From assembly GCA_963815355.1 (NCBI GenBank), contig CAWFGJ010000011.1:62001-126000 (forward strand): DNA of 64,000 bases. The letters are read 5' to 3'. Both the position numbers and the translations under genes were made by a program. The stretch's first letter is position 1. The number at the start of each line of letters is the position of its first letter. The notes beneath the pieces are model-generated. The model saw only the letters and a list, made by a program, of their open reading frames with translations. It ran no database searches and was not told where the DNA came from. The stretch comes from JAPUEK01 sp963815355 (lineage in GTDB: Bacteria > Pseudomonadota > Alphaproteobacteria > Rhodobacterales > Rhodobacteraceae). Positions 50,328 through 59,012 of the stretch are shown here, in pieces.

Positions 50328-50360
50328 GCCGGGCCAATCGGTCTGAGCCTTGCCAAAGAC

Positions 50361-50391
50361 AAAGCCGCCGGGACCTGTGCCCGGCGGCTTT
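50361..50391 (+). terminator. Terminator after the PDZ-repeat gene
   Basis: AAAGCCGCCGGG / CCCGGCGGCTTT, 12-bp perfect stem, 7-base loop, followed by CATTTG. It lies between the convergent PDZ-repeat and caspase-like genes and may serve both. Confidence 0.75.
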
Positions 50392-50440
50392 CATTTGGGG
50401 CGCGGCCCCTGTGCGTCTAGCCCCAGGCGCGGGCGCTTTG

Positions 50441-53400
50441 CTATTGCAGCGGCGTCAGTGTCGCCAGCGGAACCCAGCCCAGCGCCGCGCCGTCCTTGGC
50501 GATGCGGGCGAAGCCGTCTTTCTCTTCGGCCTTGAAGACGCCAAAGAACACGCCCTGAGGGATTTGCTGCACCTCGGCCCCGCCCGGTCCGTCCAGCACC
50601 GACGTGCCCCCTGCCACCACATGGGTCAGCGTTGCGGGGAAGCTTTCGGGCGCATCGCCCAGCACCGCCACCTGCGCGCCCAGTGCAAAGTCGCTGCCCT
50701 TGATCGACATCTGCGGCACTTGGCGCAGACCAAAGACCGCCGCCGAAATCTCGGGCACTTTCAGGTCCAGATAGTTGGCCAGTTCCGTCACCTCGATCGT
50801 CGCATTGCCGTTGGTATCCGCCGCGCCCATCGCGTCCAGCATAGCCCATGTCATCACGCCGTGGCCACGATACCCCTCCAAGGCGGGGGCATCGTCGGTG
50901 GAGGCCGACAGGATCGTGCGCCCCATCGCGCGGGTCAGCCGTTCCACCGCCGCCGATTGCGCCATCGCCGCATCGACAGACCGCGTGCCGGTCAGCGAGC
51001 CGCTTTCGCAGGTGTCATAGATCATCACCGACTTCTTCGCCTTGACCCCGGCGGCCCATTCCTGCCAGCGGTCCTGATCAATGCCATGGGCGCGGAACGG
51101 GTCGTCGCCGTCAAAGCGGAAATCCTGCGGGATAAAGTAATACTTGCCCTCAACCGTCTTGCCGTGGCCCGCGAGGAAGAACAGGAACACATCCTGCGTC
51201 TGCACCTTCCGGCCCATCTCGGCAAAGGCGGCGGCAAGCTTGGGTTCGGTCACATCCGCGTCCAGCAGAGTCACCACCTCGATCGATTTGAACAGCCCCG
51301 CCCCGGTTTTCTGCATCGCCTCGGCAAAGGCCTTGGCGTCATTGGCGGCGTATTTCAGTTGCAGACGCCCATCGGCATAGTCGTTGACCCCCACCGACAG
51401 CACATAAAGCGCGGGCGGTTCGGTGCTGGCCACCCCGTCCCAGTTCACGATCACCTGCCGGGGGGCCGAAGCCAGCAACCCCGCCGCGTTATAGGCCACC
51501 ACCTCGATCACGTTCTGGCCGGGGTCCAGCGCGATGCGGGCGCTGGCCTTGGGGGCGTCGTCGTCCAGCGCTGCGGCGGCACGGGTCGGCTGCACCTCGA
51601 CCGTCAGGCCGTTCACGCGCCATTCAACCCGGCCAATGCCGCCGCCTTCGTCGGACAGTTCGGCCTCGACCTCAATTTCAGGATCGGCGGCTTTGAACCC
51701 GTCCAAGGGAAAGGAAAACCGGGTGATCGGCGCGGGGCCAGAGCCAAGAACCCGGCTTAGATCCAGTTCCTGCGCCGCCTTGGCGACCGCGCCATCCGGA
51801 TCACCCGCCAGCTTGGCCGCGACCAGATCAGGCCGATACAGAGCCTGATACACCTGATCCACCGAAAACGCGTGCATCCCGCTGGCGACCGACACCAGCT
51901 TTGCCCCATTGGGAGAAGCGGCAAAGAACCCTTCCGGCGTCACGATCAGCCACTCACCTTCCGGAGTGGTCAGAAACTCGGCCAGCAGGGTTCCGGTTTT
52001 CAGATCATAGGCGCGGTGCAGACCCACCGGGTCCAGCATCACGGCAATCCGCCCCTGCGCCAGAACCGCCCGCGCGCCTCCGCCCGGCAGGGCGCGCAAC
52101 TGGGCAAGGATTTCTTCGGAATAGGGCAGTTGATTGTCGTAATCGACCGTGGCCAGCAGCGCCTGCGTTTCTTCCTGCGACAAGGGCACCTGTGCCAACG
52201 TGGTCATGTCGAACACGGCAAGCGCGCCCTCTTCCAGACCCGAGAACAGCGCAAAGCGGTCGCCCATCGGGTCCAGCGTTTCCTCCACGCCAAAGGCCGC
52301 GCCCTCGATCGGCACCTGGCGCTCCAGTTGGGCTGTCGCAAGGTTCCACACCCAGACCGACCCCGCCCCATCGGTGGTAAAGAACCGGTCGCCATCTATC
52401 AGCGCCGTACCGTTCTGGGCGCGGGCCAGCGGCGTGGCAAAGCTGGCGGTCTGGCGCGGGGTGGCGGGATCGACCAGCAGAATGTCGGTACCCTCGGCCC
52501 CGATCAGCACCAGAGCCCCATCGGGGGCAAAGGCCAGCCGGTCCAGCGAATAGACAAAGCGGTCAAAGCCGTGGGCCAGCGCCGTCTCGCCCGCGTCCAG
52601 CAGTTGCGACGCGGTCACCGCCCCATCGGGCAGGGCGCGCACCTCCAAATAGGCTGCGAACGGATCACTCCACGACCCGGCATAGGCAAGGCTTTGGCCA
52701 TCCGGGGCGATGTCCAGCGACATGACCTGATCTATCCCCTCGGGCAGATCGATCATTTGCGTGCCGCTTTGGCGGATTACCTCCAGCCAGTTATGCGGGC
52801 GGTAGGTTCCGTCGGCCTGTTCCAGCAATTCATTGCGGGCGATCACCAGTGTGCCATCGGCGCCTAGCGCCATGGTCGGCACCGCAGCACTCAGCGGGTA
52901 GAACGGCGCGGGCGTGGGCGCGGCGTCGATGCGAAACAGCGTCTCGCCCTGTTCGCCGAACTGCACCAGACCGCCGCCTTGGCTGGCCGCGTATAGCGTC
53001 TTGCTGTCGGCCGAAAAGCGGATCTTGGCAGCGGGCTCATCGACAGCACCCATGGATTGCCCGGTTTGCGCCGACCAAAGCCGGACCGTCTGGCCATCGG
53101 TGGTGGCCAGTTGCGCGCCATCGGGCGACAGCACCATATCCAGCACGGCCCCCTTATGCGGATGAATGCGGAACAGCTCTGCCCCGCTTTGCCCGTCCAG
53201 CACCGCCACATGCCCCGAGGCATAGCCCGCCGCGATCAGCACCGTGCCGGGCAACAGCACCGCCTGTGTCAGATCCTTGGCCGGGATCTTGCGGATCAGC
53301 CGGTGGGTTTTCATGTCCCACAGCGCCAGTTCGGCATCAAAGCCATGGGCCAGCACGGTGATCATCACCCCCGCCTTGGCGTCAAAGCTGAGCGAATGCA

Positions 53401-54523
53401 GCGAGACATTGTCCTGCGTCACGTAATAATGCGGGATCGACGGCACCAGCGTAAAGCCGGGGCTGGCCGGGGTGGTCAGACTGGCCAAGGGCAGGGAATA
53501 GCGGGTGGCAGGGTCGGTCGCCGCCGGGGCGATCACCCCCCATTTGCCACCTTGTTGCACGGGGACGACACCACCGTCATGGCGGATGAAGTCGTCAAAC
53601 TGCGGTTCGGCCACCAACCGCCCGTCGGGGGCCACAAACCCGCGTTTGTCCCCGATCTGCACCCCGGCCAGCCCGTCGGAAAAGCTGTAGGCCTGATCGA
53701 ACTGCGGCGGGATCACGAAGTCGGCGCGGTCATTGATAAAGCCCCATTTGCCGCTGTCATCCTGCGCGGGGGCCAAACCTTCTTCGAATTCCCGCGCGGC
53801 CTTAAGCGTGCCGCCGATTTCGACCCCCACCCCATAGGGCACGGCATAGCCCCAGCCCTCGGCAGTCTGCACCGCTGATTTGCCTTCGCGCACCGGGCGG
53901 GCGGCAAGGAAGGGGCCGCCATCATCCCCGATCACCGTCGACCCGTCCGCGCAGGACATCTGGAACCAGTCCTCCCCCAGCCGATAGGCAAGAAAGCCTT
54001 CAGAGGGCGCACGCACCTCGGCCAGTTCGGACAGGTCTTGCTCTATCGGGTCCAGCCCGCGCGCAAAGGCCACATAGTTTCCGGCGCGCTTGCCCAGAAC
54101 GCAGGCGTCGTCGTTGCCGACCCATTCGTCCATCGGCAAGGGGGCGGATTCGAACTGCCCGTCGGGGCCAACGATCCACCATTGCCCCTGATAGCGGATC
54201 GGCGTGTAGGTGGCGGGCGTGCCGATGGCGTCGAAATCCATCACGCCCACGGGCGCGCCATCCAAGGTGGCCACGCCCCACTTCCCGGCCTTTTCCACCG
54301 GGAACCAGCCCTTGCCCGCAGTGCCCACCGCATCAAACTGCGGCTCGTAAAGCCAGCTTCCATCGGCTTTCATCAGCCCCCAGACGGCGCCCAATTTTAG
54401 CGGCGTGATGCCCATATGCGGCGTGCCTGCCGCATCAAAGCCGGGCTCGGCCACCCAGCGAAAGGCATTCTCGGCACAGGCCGGGCCGGCAAGCAGCAAA
54501 AGGGCAAGGCATAAGGCGCGCAT
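50441..54523 (-). CDS. Exported caspase-like protein with WG, WD40 and SH3-like regions
   Basis: A 1360-residue protein. The signal peptide MRALCLALLLLAGPACA fixes ATG 54523. Residues ~25-330 carry WG repeats (VWGLMKADGSWLYEPQFD, KWGFINDRADFVIPPQFD, KWGVIAP). From ~360 to ~880 is a WD40/PQQ-like propeller, then an Ig-like strand region. The peptidase C14 (metacaspase-like) domain has His1120 in FFLAGHGKTVEGKYYFIPQDF and Cys1172 in MIYDTCESGSLTG. An SH3-like end (FARIAKDGAALGWVPL) closes it. Probably a periplasmic or secreted protease acting after Arg or Lys, as typical of metacaspases. It converges on the PDZ-repeat gene. Confidence 0.85.
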   Translation of the reverse strand: MRALCLALLLLAGPACAENAFRWVAEPGFDAAGTPHMGITPLKLGAVWGLMKADGSWLYEPQFDAVGTAGKGWFPVEKAGKWGVATLDGAPVGVMDFDAIGTPATYTPIRYQGQWWIVGPDGQFESAPLPMDEWVGNDDACVLGKRAGNYVAFARGLDPIEQDLSELAEVRAPSEGFLAYRLGEDWFQMSCADGSTVIGDDGGPFLAARPVREGKSAVQTAEGWGYAVPYGVGVEIGGTLKAAREFEEGLAPAQDDSGKWGFINDRADFVIPPQFDQAYSFSDGLAGVQIGDKRGFVAPDGRLVAEPQFDDFIRHDGGVVPVQQGGKWGVIAPAATDPATRYSLPLASLTTPASPGFTLVPSIPHYYVTQDNVSLHSLSFDAKAGVMITVLAHGFDAELALWDMKTHRLIRKIPAKDLTQAVLLPGTVLIAAGYASGHVAVLDGQSGAELFRIHPHKGAVLDMVLSPDGAQLATTDGQTVRLWSAQTGQSMGAVDEPAAKIRFSADSKTLYAASQGGGLVQFGEQGETLFRIDAAPTPAPFYPLSAAVPTMALGADGTLVIARNELLEQADGTYRPHNWLEVIRQSGTQMIDLPEGIDQVMSLDIAPDGQSLAYAGSWSDPFAAYLEVRALPDGAVTASQLLDAGETALAHGFDRFVYSLDRLAFAPDGALVLIGAEGTDILLVDPATPRQTASFATPLARAQNGTALIDGDRFFTTDGAGSVWVWNLATAQLERQVPIEGAAFGVEETLDPMGDRFALFSGLEEGALAVFDMTTLAQVPLSQEETQALLATVDYDNQLPYSEEILAQLRALPGGGARAVLAQGRIAVMLDPVGLHRAYDLKTGTLLAEFLTTPEGEWLIVTPEGFFAASPNGAKLVSVASGMHAFSVDQVYQALYRPDLVAAKLAGDPDGAVAKAAQELDLSRVLGSGPAPITRFSFPLDGFKAADPEIEVEAELSDEGGGIGRVEWRVNGLTVEVQPTRAAAALDDDAPKASARIALDPGQNVIEVVAYNAAGLLASAPRQVIVNWDGVASTEPPALYVLSVGVNDYADGRLQLKYAANDAKAFAEAMQKTGAGLFKSIEVVTLLDADVTEPKLAAAFAEMGRKVQTQDVFLFFLAGHGKTVEGKYYFIPQDFRFDGDDPFRAHGIDQDRWQEWAAGVKAKKSVMIYDTCESGSLTGTRSVDAAMAQSAAVERLTRAMGRTILSASTDDAPALEGYRGHGVMTWAMLDAMGAADTNGNATIEVTELANYLDLKVPEISAAVFGLRQVPQMSIKGSDFALGAQVAVLGDAPESFPATLTHVVAGGTSVLDGPGGAEVQQIPQGVFFGVFKAEEKDGFARIAKDGAALGWVPLATLTPLQ

Positions 54524-54684
54524 GGGGAATGACTTTCGCAAAAGGTATCGGCAGGTTGCGGCATCCGGGGGGCTTGGGGCAAGTGACAGCTTCTGTCATC
54601 ATCGGGTTTTACCCCTTTCCCCGGCAAATGATTGCGGCTGCCGCGGCCAAGCACTAGCCTGCGACCAAATTCAAGGAGCCCCGC

Positions 54685-55287
54685 ATGCGTCTGTATCATT
54701 CCCCGACGACCCCTTTTGGCCGCAAGGTCATGGTGCTGATCCATGAGGCCGGGCTTTTGGACCGGATAGAGGTGGTGCATGTCGGCGGCACCCCGATTGA
54801 TCCGGGCAACCTGCCCTTGGACCGCAACCCCTTGGGCAAGATCCCCGCGCTGGACCGGGTGGGCGGTGCGACGATCTACGACAGCCCGGTGATCTGCCGC
54901 TATCTGGACGCGCTGGCCGGAACGGGGTTCTACCCCGAGGGCGAGGCACTCTGGGACGTGCTGACGCTGGAGGCAACCGCCGACGGCATCCTCGATGCTG
55001 CATTGCTGATGGTCTACGAGACGCGCATCCGCCCCGAAGAGCTGCGCTTTGCGCCGTGGGTTGAGGGCCAGTGGCTGAAGATCGCGCGCGCGCTGGACGC
55101 GACAGAGGCCAATGCGGCGGCACTAAGCGCGCCGCTGAACATGGGCCAGATCGCCCTGGCCTGCGCTTTGGGCTATCTCGATTTCCGCCACGACGGGCGA
55201 AACTGGCGCGATGGCCGCCCCAACCTTGCTGCGTGGGAAAAAGGAATCGCCCAGCGGCCCTCGCTGCTGGCCACGCGGCCCGGCTAA
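54685..55287 (+). CDS. Glutathione S-transferase family protein
   Basis: A 200-residue GST with the thioredoxin-like N-terminus (MRLYHSPTTPFGRKVMVLIHEAGLLD, LGKIPALD with the cis-Pro, DSPVICRYL for glutathione binding) and a helical C-terminus. The catalytic site is likely Ser or Thr of SPTTPFG, as in YibF-like GSTs. Divergent from the caspase-like gene; a second GST is at 36.5 kb but is only distantly alike. Confidence 0.88.
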   Translation: MRLYHSPTTPFGRKVMVLIHEAGLLDRIEVVHVGGTPIDPGNLPLDRNPLGKIPALDRVGGATIYDSPVICRYLDALAGTGFYPEGEALWDVLTLEATADGILDAALLMVYETRIRPEELRFAPWVEGQWLKIARALDATEANAAALSAPLNMGQIALACALGYLDFRHDGRNWRDGRPNLAAWEKGIAQRPSLLATRPG

Positions 55288-55319
55288 GCCGCTTTTCCCC
55301 CACATCCCCGCGGAATCAG

Positions 55320-55351
55320 CGCGAAAGCCGGCCTTTTCCGCCGGTTTCGCG
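55320..55351. terminator. Inverted repeat between GST and petA
   Basis: CGCGAAA-G-CCGGC / GCCGG-TTTCGCG, 12 bp with one bulge and a 7-base loop, 33 bases after the GST stop. It may terminate GST transcription although there is no U-tract. The remaining gap to petA (55352-55572) shows no gene, and I see no confident promoter. Confidence 0.45.
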
Positions 55352-55572
55352 GGCAATCGCGCCCAAGGTGGGGGCGCTGTCATAGGATCAATCTGCCGCT
55401 GTTCAAGGCAGGATCGCCACAATCGGCACAGAACTACCCCCCTGCGCGCCTTTGACCGCTGGACGGGCCGGATTTCCTCGTCTAAATCCGCCCTGCAAGG
55501 CTGCGGGAAACTGCGGCCGCCATGGTATTACGGGTCGCATCGCCCAAGCGGCCTTGAAAGGGAGAAGATCTC

Positions 55573-56133
55573 GTGTCCCACGCAGACGATCACGCAGGCA
55601 CCCGCAGGGATTTCCTGTATTACGCAACCGCCGGAGCCGGGGCTGTCGCCACGGGCGCCGCTGTCTGGCCACTTGTGAACCAGATGAACCCCTCGGCCGA
55701 CACCCGCGCCCTTGCGTCGATCATGGTCGATGTGTCCGGCGTGACCGTTGGCACGCAGTTGACCGTCAAATGGCTTGGCAAGCCGGTGTTCATTCGCCGC
55801 CGCACCGAAGAAGAAATCAAGGCCGCCCGCGACACCGCGCTGACCGATCTGGTTGACCAGAATGCGGAAAACGCCAACATTGCCGGCGTCGCAGATGCAG
55901 AAGACAAGAACCGCACGCTGGACGAAGCAGGCGAATGGCTGGTGATGATGGGTGTTTGCACCCACCTCGGCTGTGTGCCGCTGGGCACCGCCGGTGACTT
56001 TGGCGGCTGGTTCTGCCCCTGCCACGGCTCGCACTACGACACGTCGGGCCGCATCCGCAAAGGGCCAGCACCGCGCAACCTGCCGGTGCCGGTGGCAAAG
56101 TTCGAAGACGCAACAACGATCAAGCTGGGTTGA
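55573..56133 (+). CDS. petA: Ubiquinol-cytochrome c reductase Rieske Fe-S subunit
   Basis: A 186-residue Rieske protein of complex III. A GTG start at 55573 has GGGAGAAG upstream. A Tat-type signal anchor (TRRDFLYYATAGAGAVATGAA) holds it in the membrane, facing the periplasm. The cluster ligands are in CTHLGCVPLG and CPCHGSHYD. The linker segment between them matches alphaproteobacterial PetA (~187 residues). First gene of the petABC operon. Confidence 0.97.
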   Translation: MSHADDHAGTRRDFLYYATAGAGAVATGAAVWPLVNQMNPSADTRALASIMVDVSGVTVGTQLTVKWLGKPVFIRRRTEEEIKAARDTALTDLVDQNAENANIAGVADAEDKNRTLDEAGEWLVMMGVCTHLGCVPLGTAGDFGGWFCPCHGSHYDTSGRIRKGPAPRNLPVPVAKFEDATTIKLG

Positions 56134-56145
56134 GGAGCTAAACAG

Positions 56146-57459
56146 ATGGCCGGTATTCCGCACGACCATTACGAGCCCAAGACGGGCATCGAAAAATGGC
56201 TCCACTCCCGCCTGCCGGTGGTGAGCCTTGTCTATGACACGCTGATGATCCCCACGCCCAAGAACCTGAACTGGATGTGGATCTGGGGCATCGTTCTGGC
56301 GTTCTGCCTTGTGCTTCAGATCGTCACGGGCATCGTTCTGGTGATGCACTACACCCCGCATGTCGATCTGGCCTTCAAGTCGGTCGAACACATCATGCGC
56401 GACGTGAACGGCGGCTATATGATCCGCTATATGCACGCCAACGGCGCCTCGCTGTTCTTCTTTGCCGTCTACCTGCACATCTTCCGCGGCCTTTACTACG
56501 GTAGCTACAAAGCCCCGCGCGAAGTGACGTGGATCGTCGGCATGCTGATCTATCTGGCGATGATGGCGACCGGCTTCATGGGCTATGTTCTGCCCTGGGG
56601 TCAGATGTCGTTCTGGGGTGCCACGGTGATCACCGGTCTGTTCGGCGCCATCCCCGGCATCGGGCCAAGCATTCAGGAATGGCTGCTGGGCGGGCCTGCC
56701 GTGGACAACGCCACGCTGAACCGCTTCTTCTCGCTGCACTACCTGTTGCCCTTCGTGATCGCGGGCCTTGTGGCCGTCCACATCTGGGCCTTCCACACCA
56801 CCGGCAACAACAACCCGACCGGGGTTGAAGTGCGCCGCGGGTCCAAGGAAGAAGCCGCGAAAGACACGGTTCCCTTCTGGCCCTACTACGTGATCAAGGA
56901 CCTGTTCGCGCTGGTCGTGATCCTTGCGGTGTTCTTTGCGGTTGTCGGTTTCATGCCGAACTTCCTCGGCCACCCGGACAACTACCTTGAGGCAAACCCG
57001 CTGGCGACACCTGCACATATCGTGCCGGAATGGTACTTCCTGCCGTTCTACGCGATCCTGCGGGCCTTCACTGCGGACGTCTGGGTTGTGCAGCTGACCA
57101 GCTGGGTGACCTTCGGCATCGTCGACGCCAAATTCTTCGGCGTGCTGGCCATGTTCGGTGCCATTGCGATCATGGCGCTGGTGCCGTGGCTGGACACCTC
57201 GTCGGTGCGCTCGGGCAAGTATCGCCCGAAGTTCAAGGCGTGGTTCTGGCTGCTGGCCATCGACTTTGTCGTGCTGATGTGGGTCGGGGCGCAAACCCCG
57301 AATGAGCTGATGTCGTGGATCTCGCTGATCGCGTCGGCTTACTGGTTCGCCTATTTCCTCGTGATCCTGCCGCTGCTGGGTGTGCTTGAAAAGCCGCTGC
57401 CGCAACCGGCGACGATCGAGGAAGACTTCAAGTCCCACTACGCCAGCCCGGCTGAGTGA
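56146..57459 (+). CDS. petB: Cytochrome b of the bc1 complex
   Basis: A 437-residue di-heme cytochrome b with eight transmembrane helices. Seen: the Qo/Qi region GYVLPWGQMSFWGATVIT, heme-ligand His residues in YLHIFRGLYYG and LPFVIAGLVAVHIWAFH, the PEWYFLPFYAILRAF motif (PEWY glutamate of the Qo site), and a DFVVLMWVG end. It oxidises ubiquinol and passes electrons to PetA and back to the Qi site. 12 bp after petA. Confidence 0.98.
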   Translation: MAGIPHDHYEPKTGIEKWLHSRLPVVSLVYDTLMIPTPKNLNWMWIWGIVLAFCLVLQIVTGIVLVMHYTPHVDLAFKSVEHIMRDVNGGYMIRYMHANGASLFFFAVYLHIFRGLYYGSYKAPREVTWIVGMLIYLAMMATGFMGYVLPWGQMSFWGATVITGLFGAIPGIGPSIQEWLLGGPAVDNATLNRFFSLHYLLPFVIAGLVAVHIWAFHTTGNNNPTGVEVRRGSKEEAAKDTVPFWPYYVIKDLFALVVILAVFFAVVGFMPNFLGHPDNYLEANPLATPAHIVPEWYFLPFYAILRAFTADVWVVQLTSWVTFGIVDAKFFGVLAMFGAIAIMALVPWLDTSSVRSGKYRPKFKAWFWLLAIDFVVLMWVGAQTPNELMSWISLIASAYWFAYFLVILPLLGVLEKPLPQPATIEEDFKSHYASPAE

Positions 57460-57477
57460 AGAAAGGAACTGACTGAG

Positions 57478-58269
57478 ATGTTTCGCAAAATCGCAATCAG
57501 CGCCGTTTCTGCCCTTGGCCTAATGGCCGGGGCCGCCCTTGCCGAGGGCGCGCACGAACCGACGGTGCACGACGTAGACTTCAGCTTTGAAGGCCCGTTT
57601 GGCGCCTTTGACGAGCACCAGCTTCAACGCGGGCTGCAGATCTATACCGAGGTCTGCTCTGCCTGCCACGGGCTGAAGTTCGTGCCGATCCGCACCTTGG
57701 CTGACGAAGGCGGGCCGCGCCTGCCGGAAGATCAGGTGCGGGCCTATGCCAAGCAGTTCACCGTGGTGGACAAGGAAACCGGCGAAGACCGTGAGGCGCT
57801 GCCGTCGGACAACTTCCCGATCAACACAGGTGCGAATGCGCCGGACCTTTCGCTGATGGCCAAAGCACGCGCTGGTTTCCACGGCCCTTACGGGCTGGGG
57901 ATCAACCAGTTGTTCAAGGGCATTGGCGGACCGGAGCATATCGTTTCGATCCTGACCGGCTACACCGGTGAGACCAAGGAAGAAGCAGGCGAGACCTTCT
58001 ATGAAAACCACGCCTTCTCTACCGGCTGGATCAAGATGCCGCCGCCGCTTGCCGACGATCAGGTGACCTATGCCGATGGCCACAAAGCCACGGTTGAGCA
58101 TATGGCCGAAGACGTCGCTGCCTTCCTGATGTGGACCGCAGAGCCGCATATGATGGCGCGCAAAGCGGCTGGCTTCAAAGCCGTGATCTTCCTGATCGTG
58201 CTGGGGTCGTTGCTGTACCTGACGAACAAGCGCCTCTGGGCTGGCATCAAGGGCAAGAAGATCGCCTGA
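57478..58269 (+). CDS. petC: Cytochrome c1
   Basis: A 263-residue c-type cytochrome. The signal peptide (FRKIAISAVSALGLMAGAALA) precedes the heme-binding CSACH in EVCSACHGLKFVPIRTL. The Met ligand is probably in WIKMPPPL, and the C-terminal anchor helix is FKAVIFLIVLGSLLYLTNKRLW. It transfers electrons from PetA to soluble or membrane cytochrome c. Last gene of petABC; followed at once by a terminator. Confidence 0.97.
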   Translation: MFRKIAISAVSALGLMAGAALAEGAHEPTVHDVDFSFEGPFGAFDEHQLQRGLQIYTEVCSACHGLKFVPIRTLADEGGPRLPEDQVRAYAKQFTVVDKETGEDREALPSDNFPINTGANAPDLSLMAKARAGFHGPYGLGINQLFKGIGGPEHIVSILTGYTGETKEEAGETFYENHAFSTGWIKMPPPLADDQVTYADGHKATVEHMAEDVAAFLMWTAEPHMMARKAAGFKAVIFLIVLGSLLYLTNKRLWAGIKGKKIA

Positions 58270-58290
58270 TCCTCGCCTTGGCAAAAGATT

Positions 58291-58322
58291 GAAAAAACCC
58301 CGCCTCGCGCGGGGTTTTTTTA
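58291..58322. terminator. Bidirectional terminator between petC and thiQ
   Basis: AAAAAACCCCGC-CTC-GCGCGGGGTTTTTTT: a GC stem flanked by A and T runs, so it works on both strands. It ends petABC on the plus strand and overlaps the thiQ stop codon on the minus strand. Confidence 0.9.
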
Positions 58323-59012
58323 TCCCAGATAGCTTTGCAGGGCTGGGGGCGGGTTGGCAAACAGCGCCTCTGTCGCCACCGGTGCCTGTGCCACCCCGTC
58401 CGCCACCAGCACCGTCTGCCCCGCAAAGTGGCGCGCGTCCGCCGGATCATGCGTAACCATCAGCACCGCAGCCCCCGTCTCGGTCGCAACCTCGGCCACC
58501 AGTTCAAGCATCTCGGCCTTAAGCGCCGGACCCAGCGCCGCAAAGGGCTCATCCAGCAGCAGCAGCGGCCGGGCGCGCAACAAAGCCCGCGCCAAGGCCG
58601 CCCGCCCTTGCTGGCCGCCCGAAAGCTGGCCGGGCTTGCGCGCGCCCATGCCTTGCAGCCCCACCCGCGCAAGCGCCTGATCCACGCGCGCGCGATCCTG
58701 CGGGCCGAGGCGCAAGTCGGGGTTGATCCCCAGACCAAGATTCTGCCCAAGGCTTAGATGCGGGAACAGGTTCTGATCCTGAAAAAGCATCGTCAGCGGC
58801 CGCTGCCCCGGTGGCACCCCGCCCAGATCGCGGCCCTCCCACAGCACCCGCCCCGCGGCAGGGGCGATAAACCCCGCCACCGCCATCAGCAGCGTCGATT
58901 TGCCCGCCCCAGACGGCCCGATAACCGCCACGCGCTGCCCCTTTGCCACCGACCAATCGGCGGTCAGGGAAAAGCTGTCCTGCACGATCCGCAGTGCCTC
59001 AAGCGTCAGCAT
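58320..59012 (-). CDS. thiQ: Thiamine ABC transporter ATP-binding protein
   Basis: A 230-residue ABC ATPase. Walker A GPSGAGKST, Q-loop in FQDQNLFPHLSLGQNLGLG, signature LSGGQQGRAALARALL, Walker B LLLLDEPFAALGP, and switch His in MVTHDPADA. Start ATG 59012 lies inside thiP (14-bp overlap). Third gene of the thiBPQ unit under the TPP riboswitch; it powers thiamine or TPP uptake. Confidence 0.93.
   Translation of the reverse strand: MLTLEALRIVQDSFSLTADWSVAKGQRVAVIGPSGAGKSTLLMAVAGFIAPAAGRVLWEGRDLGGVPPGQRPLTMLFQDQNLFPHLSLGQNLGLGINPDLRLGPQDRARVDQALARVGLQGMGARKPGQLSGGQQGRAALARALLRARPLLLLDEPFAALGPALKAEMLELVAEVATETGAAVLMVTHDPADARHFAGQTVLVADGVAQAPVATEALFANPPPALQSYLG

Noticed and set aside
53057..53878. 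Long plus-strand ORFs opposite the caspase-like gene
   Set aside because: They are GC-rich antisense shadows with arginine/proline-biased composition and no start context; the minus-strand protein has clear domains.
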